In this document: piece by piece, positions 32,027 to 41,516 of the stretch
Numbering within the stretch: the first letter of the stretch is position 1
Layout of the letters: each line of letters starts with the position of its first letter
Assembly (NCBI GenBank): GCA_013204105.1
Contig: JABMOM010000032.1
Coordinates: 244,415 to 308,414, forward strand
Direction: 5' to 3'
DNA length: 64,000 nt
From: Flavobacteriales bacterium
GTDB lineage: Bacteria > Bacteroidota > Bacteroidia > Flavobacteriales_G > Salibacteraceae
The notes under the pieces: model-generated
Told to the model about the DNA's origin: nothing
Seen by the model: the letters and a program-made list of their open reading frames with translations, nothing else
Database searches by the model: none
Made by a program: the position numbers and the translations under genes

Positions 32027-34431
32027 AAAAGAGAAGGATTAAAAAAGTAGCCGTTCTAGGTTCCGGTATCATGGGATCACGCATCGCTTGTCATTTTGCC
32101 AACATCGGCGTACAGGTGCTGCTGCTCGATATGGTGCCAAGGGAATTGAATGAACAAGAAGTATCCAAGGGATTAAGCTTGGAGGACAATCCCGTTCGTA
32201 ATCGCATTGCAAACGACAGTCTGCAAGCCGCGATGAAGAGCAACCCCTCACCCGTCTACAGCAAATCCGTGGTCAAATTGATCGAGACAGGGAACTTTGA
32301 CGATGACCTACCGAAGATCGCGGAATGCGATTGGGTGATGGAGGTAATCGTAGAGCGACTCGACATCAAGCAGGGTTTGTTTGAACGAGTCGAGGAATTC
32401 AGAACGCCCGGAACGTTGATCACATCAAATACTTCGGGTATTCCAATCCATCTGATGAACGAGGGGAGAAGCGAAGATTTCCGCAAACACTTCTGCGGAA
32501 CGCACTTCTTTAACCCCCCTAGGTACTTAAGACTTCTTGAGATCATTCCAGGTCCGGATACCGATTCATCGGTGCTCGATTTCCTCATGGAATACGGAAA
32601 GCGATTCCTCGGAAAGACAACGGTTCTCTGCAAGGATACGCCAGCGTTCATTGCCAATCGTGTGGGAGTATTCAGCATCATGTGGATGTTCCACTACGTC
32701 AAGGACAATGGTTGGACCGTAGACGAAATCGATCGCTTGACCGGGCCGATGATCGGCCGCCCGAAATCGGCTACGTTCAGAACCACGGATGTAGTAGGGT
32801 TGGATACCTTGGTGCATGTGGCCAATGGCTTGAAAGACAATGTTCCAAACGATGAGATGAAGCACCTCTTCGAGATTCCTGACTATATCCAGCATATGGT
32901 TGAGAACAAAATGTTGGGAAGTAAAACCAAGCAAGGGTTTTTCAAGAAAGTCAAAGGAGAAGACGGGAAATCCGAGATATTATCCTTGGACTTGACCACC
33001 ATGGAATACGGACCTCGAAGCAGGCCCAAGTTTCCATCCGTGGATATGGCCAAAGGCGAGGATGATCTCGGAAAGCGAACAAAAATGTTGTTCAACGCCA
33101 AGGACAAGGCAGGGGATTTTTACCGCGCCCACTTTGCTAACATAATGGCCTACGTGACCAACCGTATTCCTGAAATCAGTGATGAGGTATACCGTTTAGA
33201 TGACGCCCTGAAAGCAGGCTTCGGCTACGAGATGGGACCCTTTGAAACATGGGATGCCATTGGTTTGAAGGCGGGTATGGATGCCATGAAGGACGCAGGT
33301 TTGAATTACGCTGAGTGGTTGGATCAAATGATCGCGAAAGGGGCTGAGAGTTTCTACCGAATTGATGAGGGTAAGCGCCAATTCTGGGATCGAGCTTCAC
33401 ACGAATACATGGACATTCCTGGTCAGGAAGGACGCGTTGATCTCGCTGTCGCTAAAAATACAGGAATAGTTTGGCAGAACACGGGAACCACCATCACCGA
33501 TCTTGGCGATGGCATTTTGAACGTGGAATTCCACACGAAAATGAACACCATCGGTGGCGACGTCTTGGCCGGTCTCAACAAAGCCATTGACCTCGCGGAG
33601 GAACAGTACGAAGGCCTTGTGGTGTACAACGAAGGTGGCAACTTCAGCGCCGGAGCAAACGTGGGACTCATATTTATGATGGCCGCAGAGCAGGAGTTGG
33701 ATGAACTTGATTTCGCCATTCGTCAATTCCAACAAACCATGATGCGAATGCGGTACTCCAGCATCCCAGTAGTTGCTGCGCCCCACAACCTCACCCTCGG
33801 TGGGGGCTGTGAACTTTGTTTGCACGCAGACAAGGTGGTTGCAAGTGCTGAGTTGTATATGGGCTTGGTCGAATTTGGGGTCGGAGTAATTCCTGGAGGC
33901 GGCGGAACGAAAGAGTTCACCTTAAGACTCAGCGACGAGCTTCGTGATGGAGACATTAGAAGTAATCAATTCAGGCATAGACTCATGACAATAGCCCAAG
34001 CGAAGGTGGCTACAAGTGCGCGCGAGGCCTTTGAATTAGGATACTTACGAGCAGGAGTGGATGAAATAGTCATGAATAGGGATCTTCAACTTACGGTAGC
34101 CAAGCGCGCGGCCATGAATTTGGCAGAACGAGGCTACACAAGGCCTAAGGAAAGGACCGACATCCAGGTGATGGGGAATGAAGGGCTTGGATTGGTGTAC
34201 GTCGGCGCTGAAACCATGGCGTCCGGAAACTACATGAGTGAGCACGATCGCGTGATCAGCGAAAAACTCGGTTGGGTAATGTGTGGGGGAGACCTCAGCT
34301 ACCCACAAGAAGTGTCGGAAAAGTACTTGCTTGACTTGGAACGAAAGGCCTTCCTTGAGTTATGCACTACGCGTAAGACCTTAGAACGATTGCAGAGTAT
34401 GGTGAAATCAGGTAAGGTGCTTCGGAATTAG
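32023..34431 (+). CDS. fadN: 3-Hydroxyacyl-CoA dehydrogenase/enoyl-CoA hydratase, FadN type
   Basis: An 802-residue bifunctional beta-oxidation enzyme. Here the dehydrogenase comes first (NAD-binding VAVLGSGIMGSRIA near residue 9; C-terminal dehydrogenase parts to about 470) and the enoyl-CoA hydratase second (about 490-700). The latter has GGNFSAGANV, the oxyanion-loop GGGCELCLHAD and EFGVGVIPGGGGT, which hold both catalytic Glu residues. This order is that of Bacillus FadN, and the reverse of E. coli FadB/FadJ. It forms the fadN-fadA-fadE unit with the next two genes. Confidence 0.94.
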   Translation: MKKRRIKKVAVLGSGIMGSRIACHFANIGVQVLLLDMVPRELNEQEVSKGLSLEDNPVRNRIANDSLQAAMKSNPSPVYSKSVVKLIETGNFDDDLPKIAECDWVMEVIVERLDIKQGLFERVEEFRTPGTLITSNTSGIPIHLMNEGRSEDFRKHFCGTHFFNPPRYLRLLEIIPGPDTDSSVLDFLMEYGKRFLGKTTVLCKDTPAFIANRVGVFSIMWMFHYVKDNGWTVDEIDRLTGPMIGRPKSATFRTTDVVGLDTLVHVANGLKDNVPNDEMKHLFEIPDYIQHMVENKMLGSKTKQGFFKKVKGEDGKSEILSLDLTTMEYGPRSRPKFPSVDMAKGEDDLGKRTKMLFNAKDKAGDFYRAHFANIMAYVTNRIPEISDEVYRLDDALKAGFGYEMGPFETWDAIGLKAGMDAMKDAGLNYAEWLDQMIAKGAESFYRIDEGKRQFWDRASHEYMDIPGQEGRVDLAVAKNTGIVWQNTGTTITDLGDGILNVEFHTKMNTIGGDVLAGLNKAIDLAEEQYEGLVVYNEGGNFSAGANVGLIFMMAAEQELDELDFAIRQFQQTMMRMRYSSIPVVAAPHNLTLGGGCELCLHADKVVASAELYMGLVEFGVGVIPGGGGTKEFTLRLSDELRDGDIRSNQFRHRLMTIAQAKVATSAREAFELGYLRAGVDEIVMNRDLQLTVAKRAAMNLAERGYTRPKERTDIQVMGNEGLGLVYVGAETMASGNYMSEHDRVISEKLGWVMCGGDLSYPQEVSEKYLLDLERKAFLELCTTRKTLERLQSMVKSGKVLRN

Positions 34432-34437
34432 GTCGAA

Positions 34438-34485
34438 GACGAATTGAACATTAGAACATTGGATCATCAGAATATCAGAATATGG
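34438..34485 (+). repeat. 8-base periodic repeat between fadN and fadA
   Basis: Six successive 8-mers follow the pattern GAnnATnn: GACGAATT, GAACATTA, GAACATTG, GATCATCA, GAATATCA, GAATATGG. The last contains the fadA ATG (34482). Similar GAACATT-type spacers are scattered in Flavobacteriales intergenic DNA. It has no clear hairpin. Confidence 0.5.
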
Positions 34486-35654
34486 ATGCTTATATAATTG
34501 CTGGAAAGCGATCCGCGGTTGGGAAAGCCCCCCGAGGAAAATTACGATTCACTCGCCCCGATGACTTGGCTGCGGCCGTCATCAAGGCAATGTTAGAGGG
34601 GATACCCAATCTCGACAAGGAGCGCATCGATGACGTCATCGTCGGAAATGCGACACCCGAGGCGGAGCAAGGTTTGAACGTTGGGCGAATGATCTCGCTC
34701 ATGAGCCTGGATACCGACAAGGTACCCGGCATGACGGTAAACCGATACTGTTCTTCTGGATTGGAGACCATCGCCATCGCATCTGCTAAGATCCATGCCG
34801 GTCTTGCGGATTGCATCATCGCTGGTGGTGTGGAGACCATGAGTCCTATACCCTTCGGAGGCTGGCGTCTCGTTCCGAACGCAAAGGTCGCACAGGCCCA
34901 CCATGATTACTATTGGGGAATGGGTTTAACAGCCGAAGCAGTTGCCCGTGAATTCAAGGTGTCAAGGGAAGATCAAGATGAGTTTAGCTACTATTCTCAC
35001 ATGAAAGCTTTGGACGCCATCAAGCGTGGTGCATTTAAAGATGAGATCGTTCCAATCGAGGTGGAGGAAGTCTTTGTGAAAGATGACAAGAAGCAATCGC
35101 GGAAGTATGTTTTTGATACGGACGAAGGACCACGTGCTAACACCAATATGGAAGCGTTAGCGCGCCTCAGACCTGTCTTTGATGCCAAGGGGTCGGTGAC
35201 GGCAGGAAACGCCTCACAGACGAGCGATGGAGCTGCCTTCGTCATGATTGTGTCTGAGAAAATGCTCAAAGAACTCGGAGTAGAGCCCATAGCGCGTCTG
35301 CGTTCTTATGCAGTGGCAGGAGTTCCTCCTCGCATCATGGGAATCGGACCCATTGAAGCGATTCCGAAAGCGTTAAAATTGGCCGGATTAAAACAAGAAG
35401 ATCTCCATTTGGTAGAACTCAATGAAGCCTTCGCTTCTCAATCGATTGCTGTAATCAGAGAAACAGGCCTCAATCCGGATATCGTCAATGTGAATGGAGG
35501 GGCCATCTCGATCGGTCACCCTTTGGGATGCACTGGCGCTAAGTTGACCGTGCAAATACTCAACGAATTGAAGAGACGTGATCAAAAATACGGCCTGGTG
35601 ACCATGTGCGTTGGCACTGGTCAAGGAGCAGCCGGAGTCATCGAAATGCTATAA
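34482..35654 (+). CDS. fadA: Acetyl-CoA acyltransferase (3-ketoacyl-CoA thiolase)
   Basis: A 390-residue thiolase for the last beta-oxidation step. The nucleophilic Cys is in NRYCSSGLET (about Cys88), the GHP motif in NGGAISIGHPLGCTGA (about 345-360) and the acid/base Cys in TMCVGTGQGAAGVIE (about 379). It sits between fadN and fadE in the order of the Bacillus fadNAE operon. The start ATG lies within the 8-base repeats. Confidence 0.96.
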   Translation: MDAYIIAGKRSAVGKAPRGKLRFTRPDDLAAAVIKAMLEGIPNLDKERIDDVIVGNATPEAEQGLNVGRMISLMSLDTDKVPGMTVNRYCSSGLETIAIASAKIHAGLADCIIAGGVETMSPIPFGGWRLVPNAKVAQAHHDYYWGMGLTAEAVAREFKVSREDQDEFSYYSHMKALDAIKRGAFKDEIVPIEVEEVFVKDDKKQSRKYVFDTDEGPRANTNMEALARLRPVFDAKGSVTAGNASQTSDGAAFVMIVSEKMLKELGVEPIARLRSYAVAGVPPRIMGIGPIEAIPKALKLAGLKQEDLHLVELNEAFASQSIAVIRETGLNPDIVNVNGGAISIGHPLGCTGAKLTVQILNELKRRDQKYGLVTMCVGTGQGAAGVIEML

Positions 35655-35675
35655 CAACCTTGAATTTAAAAGACC

Positions 35676-37448
35676 ATGAATGCAATCAAAGGCGGCGAAT
35701 TCTTAATTCGTAAAACGAATCCAGAAGATATTTTCATTCCTGAGGAGTGGAGCGAAGAAGAACGAATGATCGCACAGACATGTCGCGATTTCCTAGCGCA
35801 AGAGGTAGTTCCACTCATCGATAAAATCGATTCTATGGAAGACCTCGACCTCATGCCCAGCTTACTTAAAAAGGCTGGAGAGTTGGGAATTCTTGCGATT
35901 TCCATCCCTGAACAATACGGAGGAATGGGCATGGACTTTAGGGCATCGATGCTTGCTGCGGAAGCTGTAGGAGGTGGACACTCCTTCAGCGTTGCCATTT
36001 CTGCGCACACTGGCATTGGTACCTTGCCAATTCTGTATTACGGTACGGAAGAGCAAAAGCAAGAATTCATTCCTAAACTGGCCACGGGAGAGTGGCTTGG
36101 ATGTTATTGTCTTACTGAACCCAGCGCCGGATCGGATGCGAATTCGGGCAAGACCAAGGCCGTCCTTGAAGGCGATCAATGGAACATCAATGGCCAGAAG
36201 ATGTGGATCACCAACGGCGGTTTTGCGGACGTGTTCACCGTCTTCGCAAAGATCGATGACGACGAAACCTTGAGTGCCTTTATCGTGAAGAAAGGAACGG
36301 AAGGCCTCACGTTGAATCCAGAGGAAAAGAAAATGGGAATCAAAGGCTCTTCTACGAGACAGGTCTTTTTCAACGATGTGAAAGTGCCGAAGAACGCCCA
36401 ACTCAGTGATCGAGAAAACGGATTCAAGATCGCTTTGAATATTTTGAACGTTGGCAGGATCAAACTTGCAGCAGCAACTTTGGGAGCAGCCAAGGATGTA
36501 GTCACAACAAGCGTTGTGTACGCCAATGAGCGCAATCAATTCGGAAGGCCCATTTCAAAGTACGGAGCCATCCGTTACAAGCTAGGCGAAATGTCGATTC
36601 GCACCTTTGCGTTGGAAAGCTCGGTTTACCGTATTTCTCAAAACATCCAAGACCGGATTGACAGCCTTGCAGCTGAGGGAATGGAGAAAGGGAAGGCGAC
36701 GCTCAAGGGCATCGAAGAATATGCGGCAGAATGTGCTATGATGAAGGTCTACGGCTCTGAAGTCCTCGACTACGTGACCGATGAGGGCGTTCAGATCCAT
36801 GGAGGCATGGGCTATTCGGCGGAAACACGCGTGGAAAAGGCCTACCGCGATAGTCGAATCAATCGAATCTTCGAAGGAACCAATGAGATCAACCGACTCC
36901 TTACGGTAGACATGATCCTGAAGAAGGCGATGAAAGGAGAGCTCGACCTTATGGGAGCAGCCAAGTCTGTGCAAGATGAATTGCTTGGAATCCCTGACTT
37001 CTCCGATCCATCGGGTGAACTGTTCGAAGAAGAATACAAACTGATCGATGGGTTCAAGAAATCCATCCTGATGGTAGCCGGTTCAGCAGCTCAGAAACTG
37101 CTGATGGAACTTTCCAAAGAGCAGGAGATTCTCATGAACATCGCCGACATGGCCATTGATGCATATGTTGCGGAGTCATTGGTGCTCCGAGTGCACAAAC
37201 GCATCAATCAAATGGGGGAGGAATCAAACCAGGTCTACAAAAAGATGGCGACGATCTTCGTTCATGATGCGGCCGATCGCCTCCACAGAAATGGAAAAGA
37301 AGCCTTGATGAGCTTCGCAGAAGGAGATGAGCTCCGCATGATGCTGATGGGTGTGAAACGATTCACAAAGACGACCCCCCAGAATATCAAGGACATGAGA
37401 AGGGATGTTGCACAAAAACTCATCGACCTCAACCGATATAGCTTCTAA
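35676..37448 (+). CDS. fadE: Long-chain acyl-CoA dehydrogenase, FadE type
   Basis: A 590-residue FAD-dependent acyl-CoA dehydrogenase. The N-terminal two-thirds is the standard fold (GYCLTEPSAGSDANSGKTKA, EKKMGIKGSSTRQVFFNDVKVP, VQIHGGMGYSAETRVEKAYRDSRINRIFEGTNEINR). The remaining about 150 residues are a C-terminal extension found in the long FadE enzymes of Bacillus type. The catalytic Glu of this subgroup is the Glu in RIFEGTNE. It ends the fad operon at the terminator at 37467-37497. Confidence 0.95.
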   Translation: MNAIKGGEFLIRKTNPEDIFIPEEWSEEERMIAQTCRDFLAQEVVPLIDKIDSMEDLDLMPSLLKKAGELGILAISIPEQYGGMGMDFRASMLAAEAVGGGHSFSVAISAHTGIGTLPILYYGTEEQKQEFIPKLATGEWLGCYCLTEPSAGSDANSGKTKAVLEGDQWNINGQKMWITNGGFADVFTVFAKIDDDETLSAFIVKKGTEGLTLNPEEKKMGIKGSSTRQVFFNDVKVPKNAQLSDRENGFKIALNILNVGRIKLAAATLGAAKDVVTTSVVYANERNQFGRPISKYGAIRYKLGEMSIRTFALESSVYRISQNIQDRIDSLAAEGMEKGKATLKGIEEYAAECAMMKVYGSEVLDYVTDEGVQIHGGMGYSAETRVEKAYRDSRINRIFEGTNEINRLLTVDMILKKAMKGELDLMGAAKSVQDELLGIPDFSDPSGELFEEEYKLIDGFKKSILMVAGSAAQKLLMELSKEQEILMNIADMAIDAYVAESLVLRVHKRINQMGEESNQVYKKMATIFVHDAADRLHRNGKEALMSFAEGDELRMMLMGVKRFTKTTPQNIKDMRRDVAQKLIDLNRYSF

Positions 37449-37466
37449 GCTGATTCAGTTTAAAAG

Positions 37467-37497
37467 AAAAGGCCCGCAATCGATGCGGGCCTTTTTT
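37467..37497. terminator. Bidirectional terminator between fadE and the PD40 protein gene
   Basis: AAAAGGCCCGCA (37467-37478) pairs with TGCGGGCCTTTT around ATCGA and is followed by a T run. Both strands end in T-rich tails, so it should stop both convergent transcripts. Confidence 0.9.
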
Positions 37498-37515
37498 ATG
37501 TGTTTTATATTATGG

Positions 37516-39480
37516 TCAACGCCTGACGGTTACCCAAGCATCCCATTGGCCCGCCATGATGCATTGTTGTCGTAGCTGTTCAGCTTCTGAGCGCTTGGTG
37601 AATTTCTGCCCCATCAAATAGCGCGTGATTCCATCGGAATATCCCTTGATCTCCACATCACCCAGAGAGCGAAGGAATTCATACTTGAATTTACCAGGGT
37701 TCCGATAGGCGCCAACTTGGACCCTGAAATGACATCCAGCCGCAATCTCCGCTTCGGTCAGCTCTTCTCGTTCTTTCTCAACAATGCACACACCATCGTT
37801 CGCTTCTCCCAATTGGATCAAACTATCGATCTGGGACTGGAGGCTAAACGAGTCGCGTGACGCCAAGAATCCTTTAGAATAGAAATCAAAGCGGTGTTCG
37901 ATGCGGCTTACGCCTTCTGTCAACGGAGGAACCTCAACGTATTCAACTTTAGGAGGAAATCCGTCCGCCAAGAGACTGACCTTGTAACTTCTGCCTGGAA
38001 GGAGGGAATAAACGAATTCACCAGAGGTGCTATCCGCGATCAATGTGGCCAGCACATCCCCTGTTTTATCGTCCATGATCTTGGCCAGCGCTGAGCTTGG
38101 CACTTCGTCGATGTATACAGTAGCTACCAACAATACCAATGCATTCAGGCGTTCGAAGGTGCCAGGTGCAATTTGGTAGATGTCGTGCAGGTTTTCTCCA
38201 CTTGCACGGGCAGAACTGAAATATCCCCAGTCGCCGCTAGGTGAGATGTAATAATAGCGATCGTCGTCGGTTGTGTTGATTGGGTAACCCATATTGACGG
38301 GCTCTTGCCAATCATTTTTCACACTGTCGTACTTGATGTAGAATATGTCATACCCTCCCATGGAGCCGTGTGCTTCGGAGGAAAAGTAAAGCGAGCTTCC
38401 GTTGGCGTAAATGAATGGCGCGTCCTCGTTAAAGGGTGTGTTCACTTTAGGGCCTAGGTTCTTGACGTTAGTAAAGCTGCTGTCTTCTTGCATCGTCGCG
38501 GAATAGATATCACGGCCACCATAGCCACCAGGTCTGTCGGTAGAAAAATAGATGGTCTTTCCATCTGGGGCAAGGGATGCATGCCCTTCCCACTGAGGAG
38601 TGTTGAGTCCTTCGGGCTTCACAGGCGCTGTCCAACCCGTGTCGTTCTGGTTATAGCTGACGTAGATGTCCTCGCCTTCTTTATTGCCACTGAGATAAAC
38701 AAAGAGCATCTTATTATCATAAGAGACGCTGAGCGGGGCCTCATGACGATCAGCCTCGTTGACATTATCACTCAGGTTTCTTCCTTCTTTAAAGGGCGTT
38801 CCTTCATCTGCATTTTCGCGGGTCGCCACAAAAACATCTTCGTAATAAGTACCCGTCTCGGATTTTTTTGATTTTTCATCGAGCATTTGACCCTTACTTG
38901 CAGGTCCCCGATTCGCGTAGTAGAGACGCTTGCCGTCGGGACTGATAACAGGGCTGTACTGAGAATTGGCATTATTGCTTGGAGGGGTAAGGATCTCAAG
39001 ACTCAATGCCAAGCGACGCTTCATCAACTCAATACCATTCCGACAATTTTCGAGGTAGTGTAAGGTCAAGATCCGTTGTGTTCCACTCGGACGTTCCTTT
39101 TGCATGTACTCGTTGTAAAGGTCTATCGCGTCTTCAAATTGATAGTTCAGATGCTTGGATCGGGCCAAGTAGAACATGACGTCTTTATATCCTTCTACGC
39201 CGACGATCTCCTTTAGGATATCATAAGCCTTCTCCCTTCCTGTGCTCTTGTAGATGTAGCAAATTCCAGTCTTGTATTGGAGGTAGACGTCGTTCGGGCG
39301 AAGATCCCACAGGCTGTCATAGACGGCTAAAGCTCTGAGATAATTTTCATCTTCGAAGAGCTTGTCAGCGTCATAAAGACTGCGCTTGAAAGCTGCCGAC
39401 ATGTTGTCTTGTGCCACCCCCACCGTTGCTACGGTGATCAGAAGTACGGCCAAAACGAGTTTCAATGGTCCCAAGTGCAT
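37516..39480 (-). CDS. TPR/PD40 envelope protein with SPOR-like C-terminus
   Basis: About 654 residues. A signal peptide (starting MHLGPLKLVLAVLL) leads into TPR-like helices (about 25-155), a PD40/WD40-like propeller (about 170-440; SPDGKRLYYANRG, APDGKTIYFSTDRPGGYGGRDIY, YANGSSLYFSSEAHGSMGGYDIFY), a carboxypeptidase-regulatory-like domain (about 470-540), and a C-terminal SPOR-like domain (CHFRVQVGAYRNP, about 585-654). The first three match PorE of the T9SS, but PorE ends in an OmpA domain, so this is not PorE itself. The ATG at 39480 gives the signal peptide; the upstream one at 39516 lies before the predicted transcription start. Confidence 0.88.
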   Translation of the reverse strand: MHLGPLKLVLAVLLITVATVGVAQDNMSAAFKRSLYDADKLFEDENYLRALAVYDSLWDLRPNDVYLQYKTGICYIYKSTGREKAYDILKEIVGVEGYKDVMFYLARSKHLNYQFEDAIDLYNEYMQKERPSGTQRILTLHYLENCRNGIELMKRRLALSLEILTPPSNNANSQYSPVISPDGKRLYYANRGPASKGQMLDEKSKKSETGTYYEDVFVATRENADEGTPFKEGRNLSDNVNEADRHEAPLSVSYDNKMLFVYLSGNKEGEDIYVSYNQNDTGWTAPVKPEGLNTPQWEGHASLAPDGKTIYFSTDRPGGYGGRDIYSATMQEDSSFTNVKNLGPKVNTPFNEDAPFIYANGSSLYFSSEAHGSMGGYDIFYIKYDSVKNDWQEPVNMGYPINTTDDDRYYYISPSGDWGYFSSARASGENLHDIYQIAPGTFERLNALVLLVATVYIDEVPSSALAKIMDDKTGDVLATLIADSTSGEFVYSLLPGRSYKVSLLADGFPPKVEYVEVPPLTEGVSRIEHRFDFYSKGFLASRDSFSLQSQIDSLIQLGEANDGVCIVEKEREELTEAEIAAGCHFRVQVGAYRNPGKFKYEFLRSLGDVEIKGYSDGITRYLMGQKFTKRSEAEQLRQQCIMAGQWDAWVTVRR

Positions 39481-39504
39481 GAAGCGAATGCGTTGATAAT
39501 AGCC

Positions 39505-39512
39505 CAAATGTA
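39505..39512 (-). promoter_or_regulatory. -7 element TACATTTG of the PD40/SPOR protein gene
   Basis: Perfect TAnnTTTG on the minus strand; start predicted near 39501, 21 bases before the ATG at 39480. Confidence 0.5.
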
Positions 39513-39554
39513 TCAATAAGACAAAGCGACTGAAGCTACCCTTTCAGGGTTTAC

Positions 39555-39562
39555 TAACTTTG
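39555..39562 (+). promoter_or_regulatory. -7 element TAACTTTG of the M16 peptidase gene
   Basis: Perfect TAnnTTTG, its last G 9 bases from the ATG at 39571, so the leader should be about 5 bases. Confidence 0.5.
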
Positions 39563-39570
39563 AATTCTTA

Positions 39571-40812
39571 ATGGAATTTAACATCATTCGACTCGATAAT
39601 GGACTGCGTATCGTCCATGTGGAGGACCGTAACATACTTACTGTACACTGTGGCTTCATCATCAATGCAGGCTCGCGCGACGAGTCTGACAAGGAAAGTG
39701 GGCTAGCCCACCTCATTGAGCACTGCCTGTTTAAAGGGACTAAACGACGCAAGGCTTTCCACATCTTGACCAGGCTGGATTCGGTAGGAGGGGAGGTCAA
39801 TGCCTACACCACGAAGGAAGAGACGTGCATATACGCTAGCGCCTTAAAAGAACACTTTGACCGGGCGGCCGAATTGTTGGTCGACATTACTTTTTCCTCG
39901 GTTTTTCCTGACAAAGAGATTGAAAAGGAGAAGAGCGTCATCGTGGATGAGATCAACTCTTACCGAGATAATCCAGACGAAATGCTCATGGATGAATTCG
40001 AGGAAAAGCTTTTTCCAGGCCATGCCTTGGGGAGGTCGATTCTAGGGAGTGAGCAACTTGTCAATGCCTTCGAGCGGAAGGACATCCTCGAATTCATCCA
40101 ACGAAACTACGCTACTGATCAAATCGTTTTCGCTTGCGTTGGTAACGTAAGTTTCAAGAAAGTGGAGGCATTTTGTAAGAAGATACTGGAGCCCATTCCC
40201 GTCAGCCGATCGGATCAGCACCTTCGAAAAACACCTAGCTCAGATCAATTTGAAGGAACAAAGCAAACGAGCGTACATCAAGTGCACGCCATGCTAGGAT
40301 GCCAAACGATTGGCCTTCAAGATGACAGGAGAAGGGCAATGGTACTGATGAACAATGTGCTTGGCGGTCCAGCGCTGAACAGCAGATTAAATCTCAATAT
40401 CCGCGAGAAGTACGGGTACTGCTACTACATTGAATCGAATTACACACCGTATTCAGATTGCGGCATATTCCAAGTGTACTTCGGCACGGATCGGAGGCAT
40501 CAAAACCGGGTCACACGACTGATTCAAAAGGAGTTGACTTCACTCATGGATGTGAAGCTAACGGATAGAACATTGAAGAGCGCAAAAGTTCAATTGCTTG
40601 GACAGATTGCACTGGCACAGGAAAATAGGGTCAACTATATGCTCTCGCTGGGCAAGACCTTGCTCAATTTTGATCGTGTTGATCTGTTCGAAGAGATTGT
40701 AGAAGACATAGAAACAATCGAGGCTCATGAGGTGCAGGACCTGGCACAAGCAAGTTTTCGTAAGGACCAAATCTCTTACCTAAGTTACATTCCTACCAAA
40801 CTAGCAAATTAA
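39571..40812 (+). CDS. M16-family zinc peptidase
   Basis: A 413-residue protein with the two-domain M16 (pitrilysin/MPP-like) fold. HLIEH at 47-51 is the inverted zinc motif HxxEH, and the third ligand Glu is in EKEKSVIVDEINSYRDNPDE near residue 127. The C-terminal half (about 200-410) is the partner-type lobe with LNSRLNLNIREKYGYCYYIES. It has an active-site motif and no signal peptide, so it is probably cytoplasmic and processes peptides; the substrate is unknown. It has its own promoter. Confidence 0.93.
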   Translation: MEFNIIRLDNGLRIVHVEDRNILTVHCGFIINAGSRDESDKESGLAHLIEHCLFKGTKRRKAFHILTRLDSVGGEVNAYTTKEETCIYASALKEHFDRAAELLVDITFSSVFPDKEIEKEKSVIVDEINSYRDNPDEMLMDEFEEKLFPGHALGRSILGSEQLVNAFERKDILEFIQRNYATDQIVFACVGNVSFKKVEAFCKKILEPIPVSRSDQHLRKTPSSDQFEGTKQTSVHQVHAMLGCQTIGLQDDRRRAMVLMNNVLGGPALNSRLNLNIREKYGYCYYIESNYTPYSDCGIFQVYFGTDRRHQNRVTRLIQKELTSLMDVKLTDRTLKSAKVQLLGQIALAQENRVNYMLSLGKTLLNFDRVDLFEEIVEDIETIEAHEVQDLAQASFRKDQISYLSYIPTKLAN

Positions 40813-40843
40813 CCAGGAACGGAGGCGGGAAGCGCGTCTCCAT

Positions 40844-40851
40844 TAACTTTG
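40844..40851 (+). promoter_or_regulatory. -7 element TAACTTTG of the methyltransferase-aldolase operon
   Basis: Perfect TAnnTTTG; start predicted near 40855, 14 bases before the ATG at 40869. Confidence 0.5.
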
Positions 40852-40868
40852 GCTGAACAACCTAAAGC

Positions 40869-41516
40869 ATGGATTTTTTACCGGAAGATATCGAGGCATA
40901 TGCCAATCGTTTTACGGCCCCTGAGCCGCCTTTGCTGCATGAGCTCAATCGATTCACACACACAAATGTGTTACAGCCACGTATGCTGGCTGGCCATTTG
41001 CAAGGCCGTGTGATATCGATGTTGAGTAAGATGATTAAACCAGATAGGGTCCTAGAAATTGGAACCTATACCGGTTATTCAGCACTGTGTTGGGCCGAAG
41101 GTTTATCAGATGGAGGTCGGGTGGATACAATAGAATTGGATGATGAACTCGAACCTAAAATCCAGGCCTTTTTCGATCGGAGTGCCTTCAAGGAAATGAT
41201 AACGCTGCACATTGGGAATGCCATGGATGTAATAGATGGACTCACAGAGTCGTACGACATTGTCTTCATGGACGCGGATAAAGTCAACTATCCAAATTAC
41301 CTTGAAAAGTGTTTTGACAAGGTCAAATTAGGGGGATACATCATCGCCGATAATGTGCTTTGGAGCGGAAAAGTGACTTTGCCTCACGAGGAAATGGACC
41401 CTGATACAAAGGCATTGTATGCATATGCTGAACAAGTACAACGCGATGGTCGTCTGGAGCAAGTCTTGCTTCCAGTGAGAGATGGACTATTGATCGCGAA
41501 AAAAATAAGCGCATGA
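40869..41516 (+). CDS. SAM-dependent O-methyltransferase (CCoAOMT-like)
   Basis: A 215-residue class I methyltransferase. EIGTYTGYSALCWAEGL (about 62-78) is the SAM-binding glycine loop, VDTIELDDEL the acidic loop, and DIVFMDADKVNYPNYLE (about 133-149) the catalytic metal-site Asp region of the caffeoyl-CoA/catechol O-methyltransferase family. It probably methylates a small catechol-like or hydroxyl substrate. The stop overlaps the next gene's ATG by 4 bases. Confidence 0.93.
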   Translation: MDFLPEDIEAYANRFTAPEPPLLHELNRFTHTNVLQPRMLAGHLQGRVISMLSKMIKPDRVLEIGTYTGYSALCWAEGLSDGGRVDTIELDDELEPKIQAFFDRSAFKEMITLHIGNAMDVIDGLTESYDIVFMDADKVNYPNYLEKCFDKVKLGGYIIADNVLWSGKVTLPHEEMDPDTKALYAYAEQVQRDGRLEQVLLPVRDGLLIAKKISA

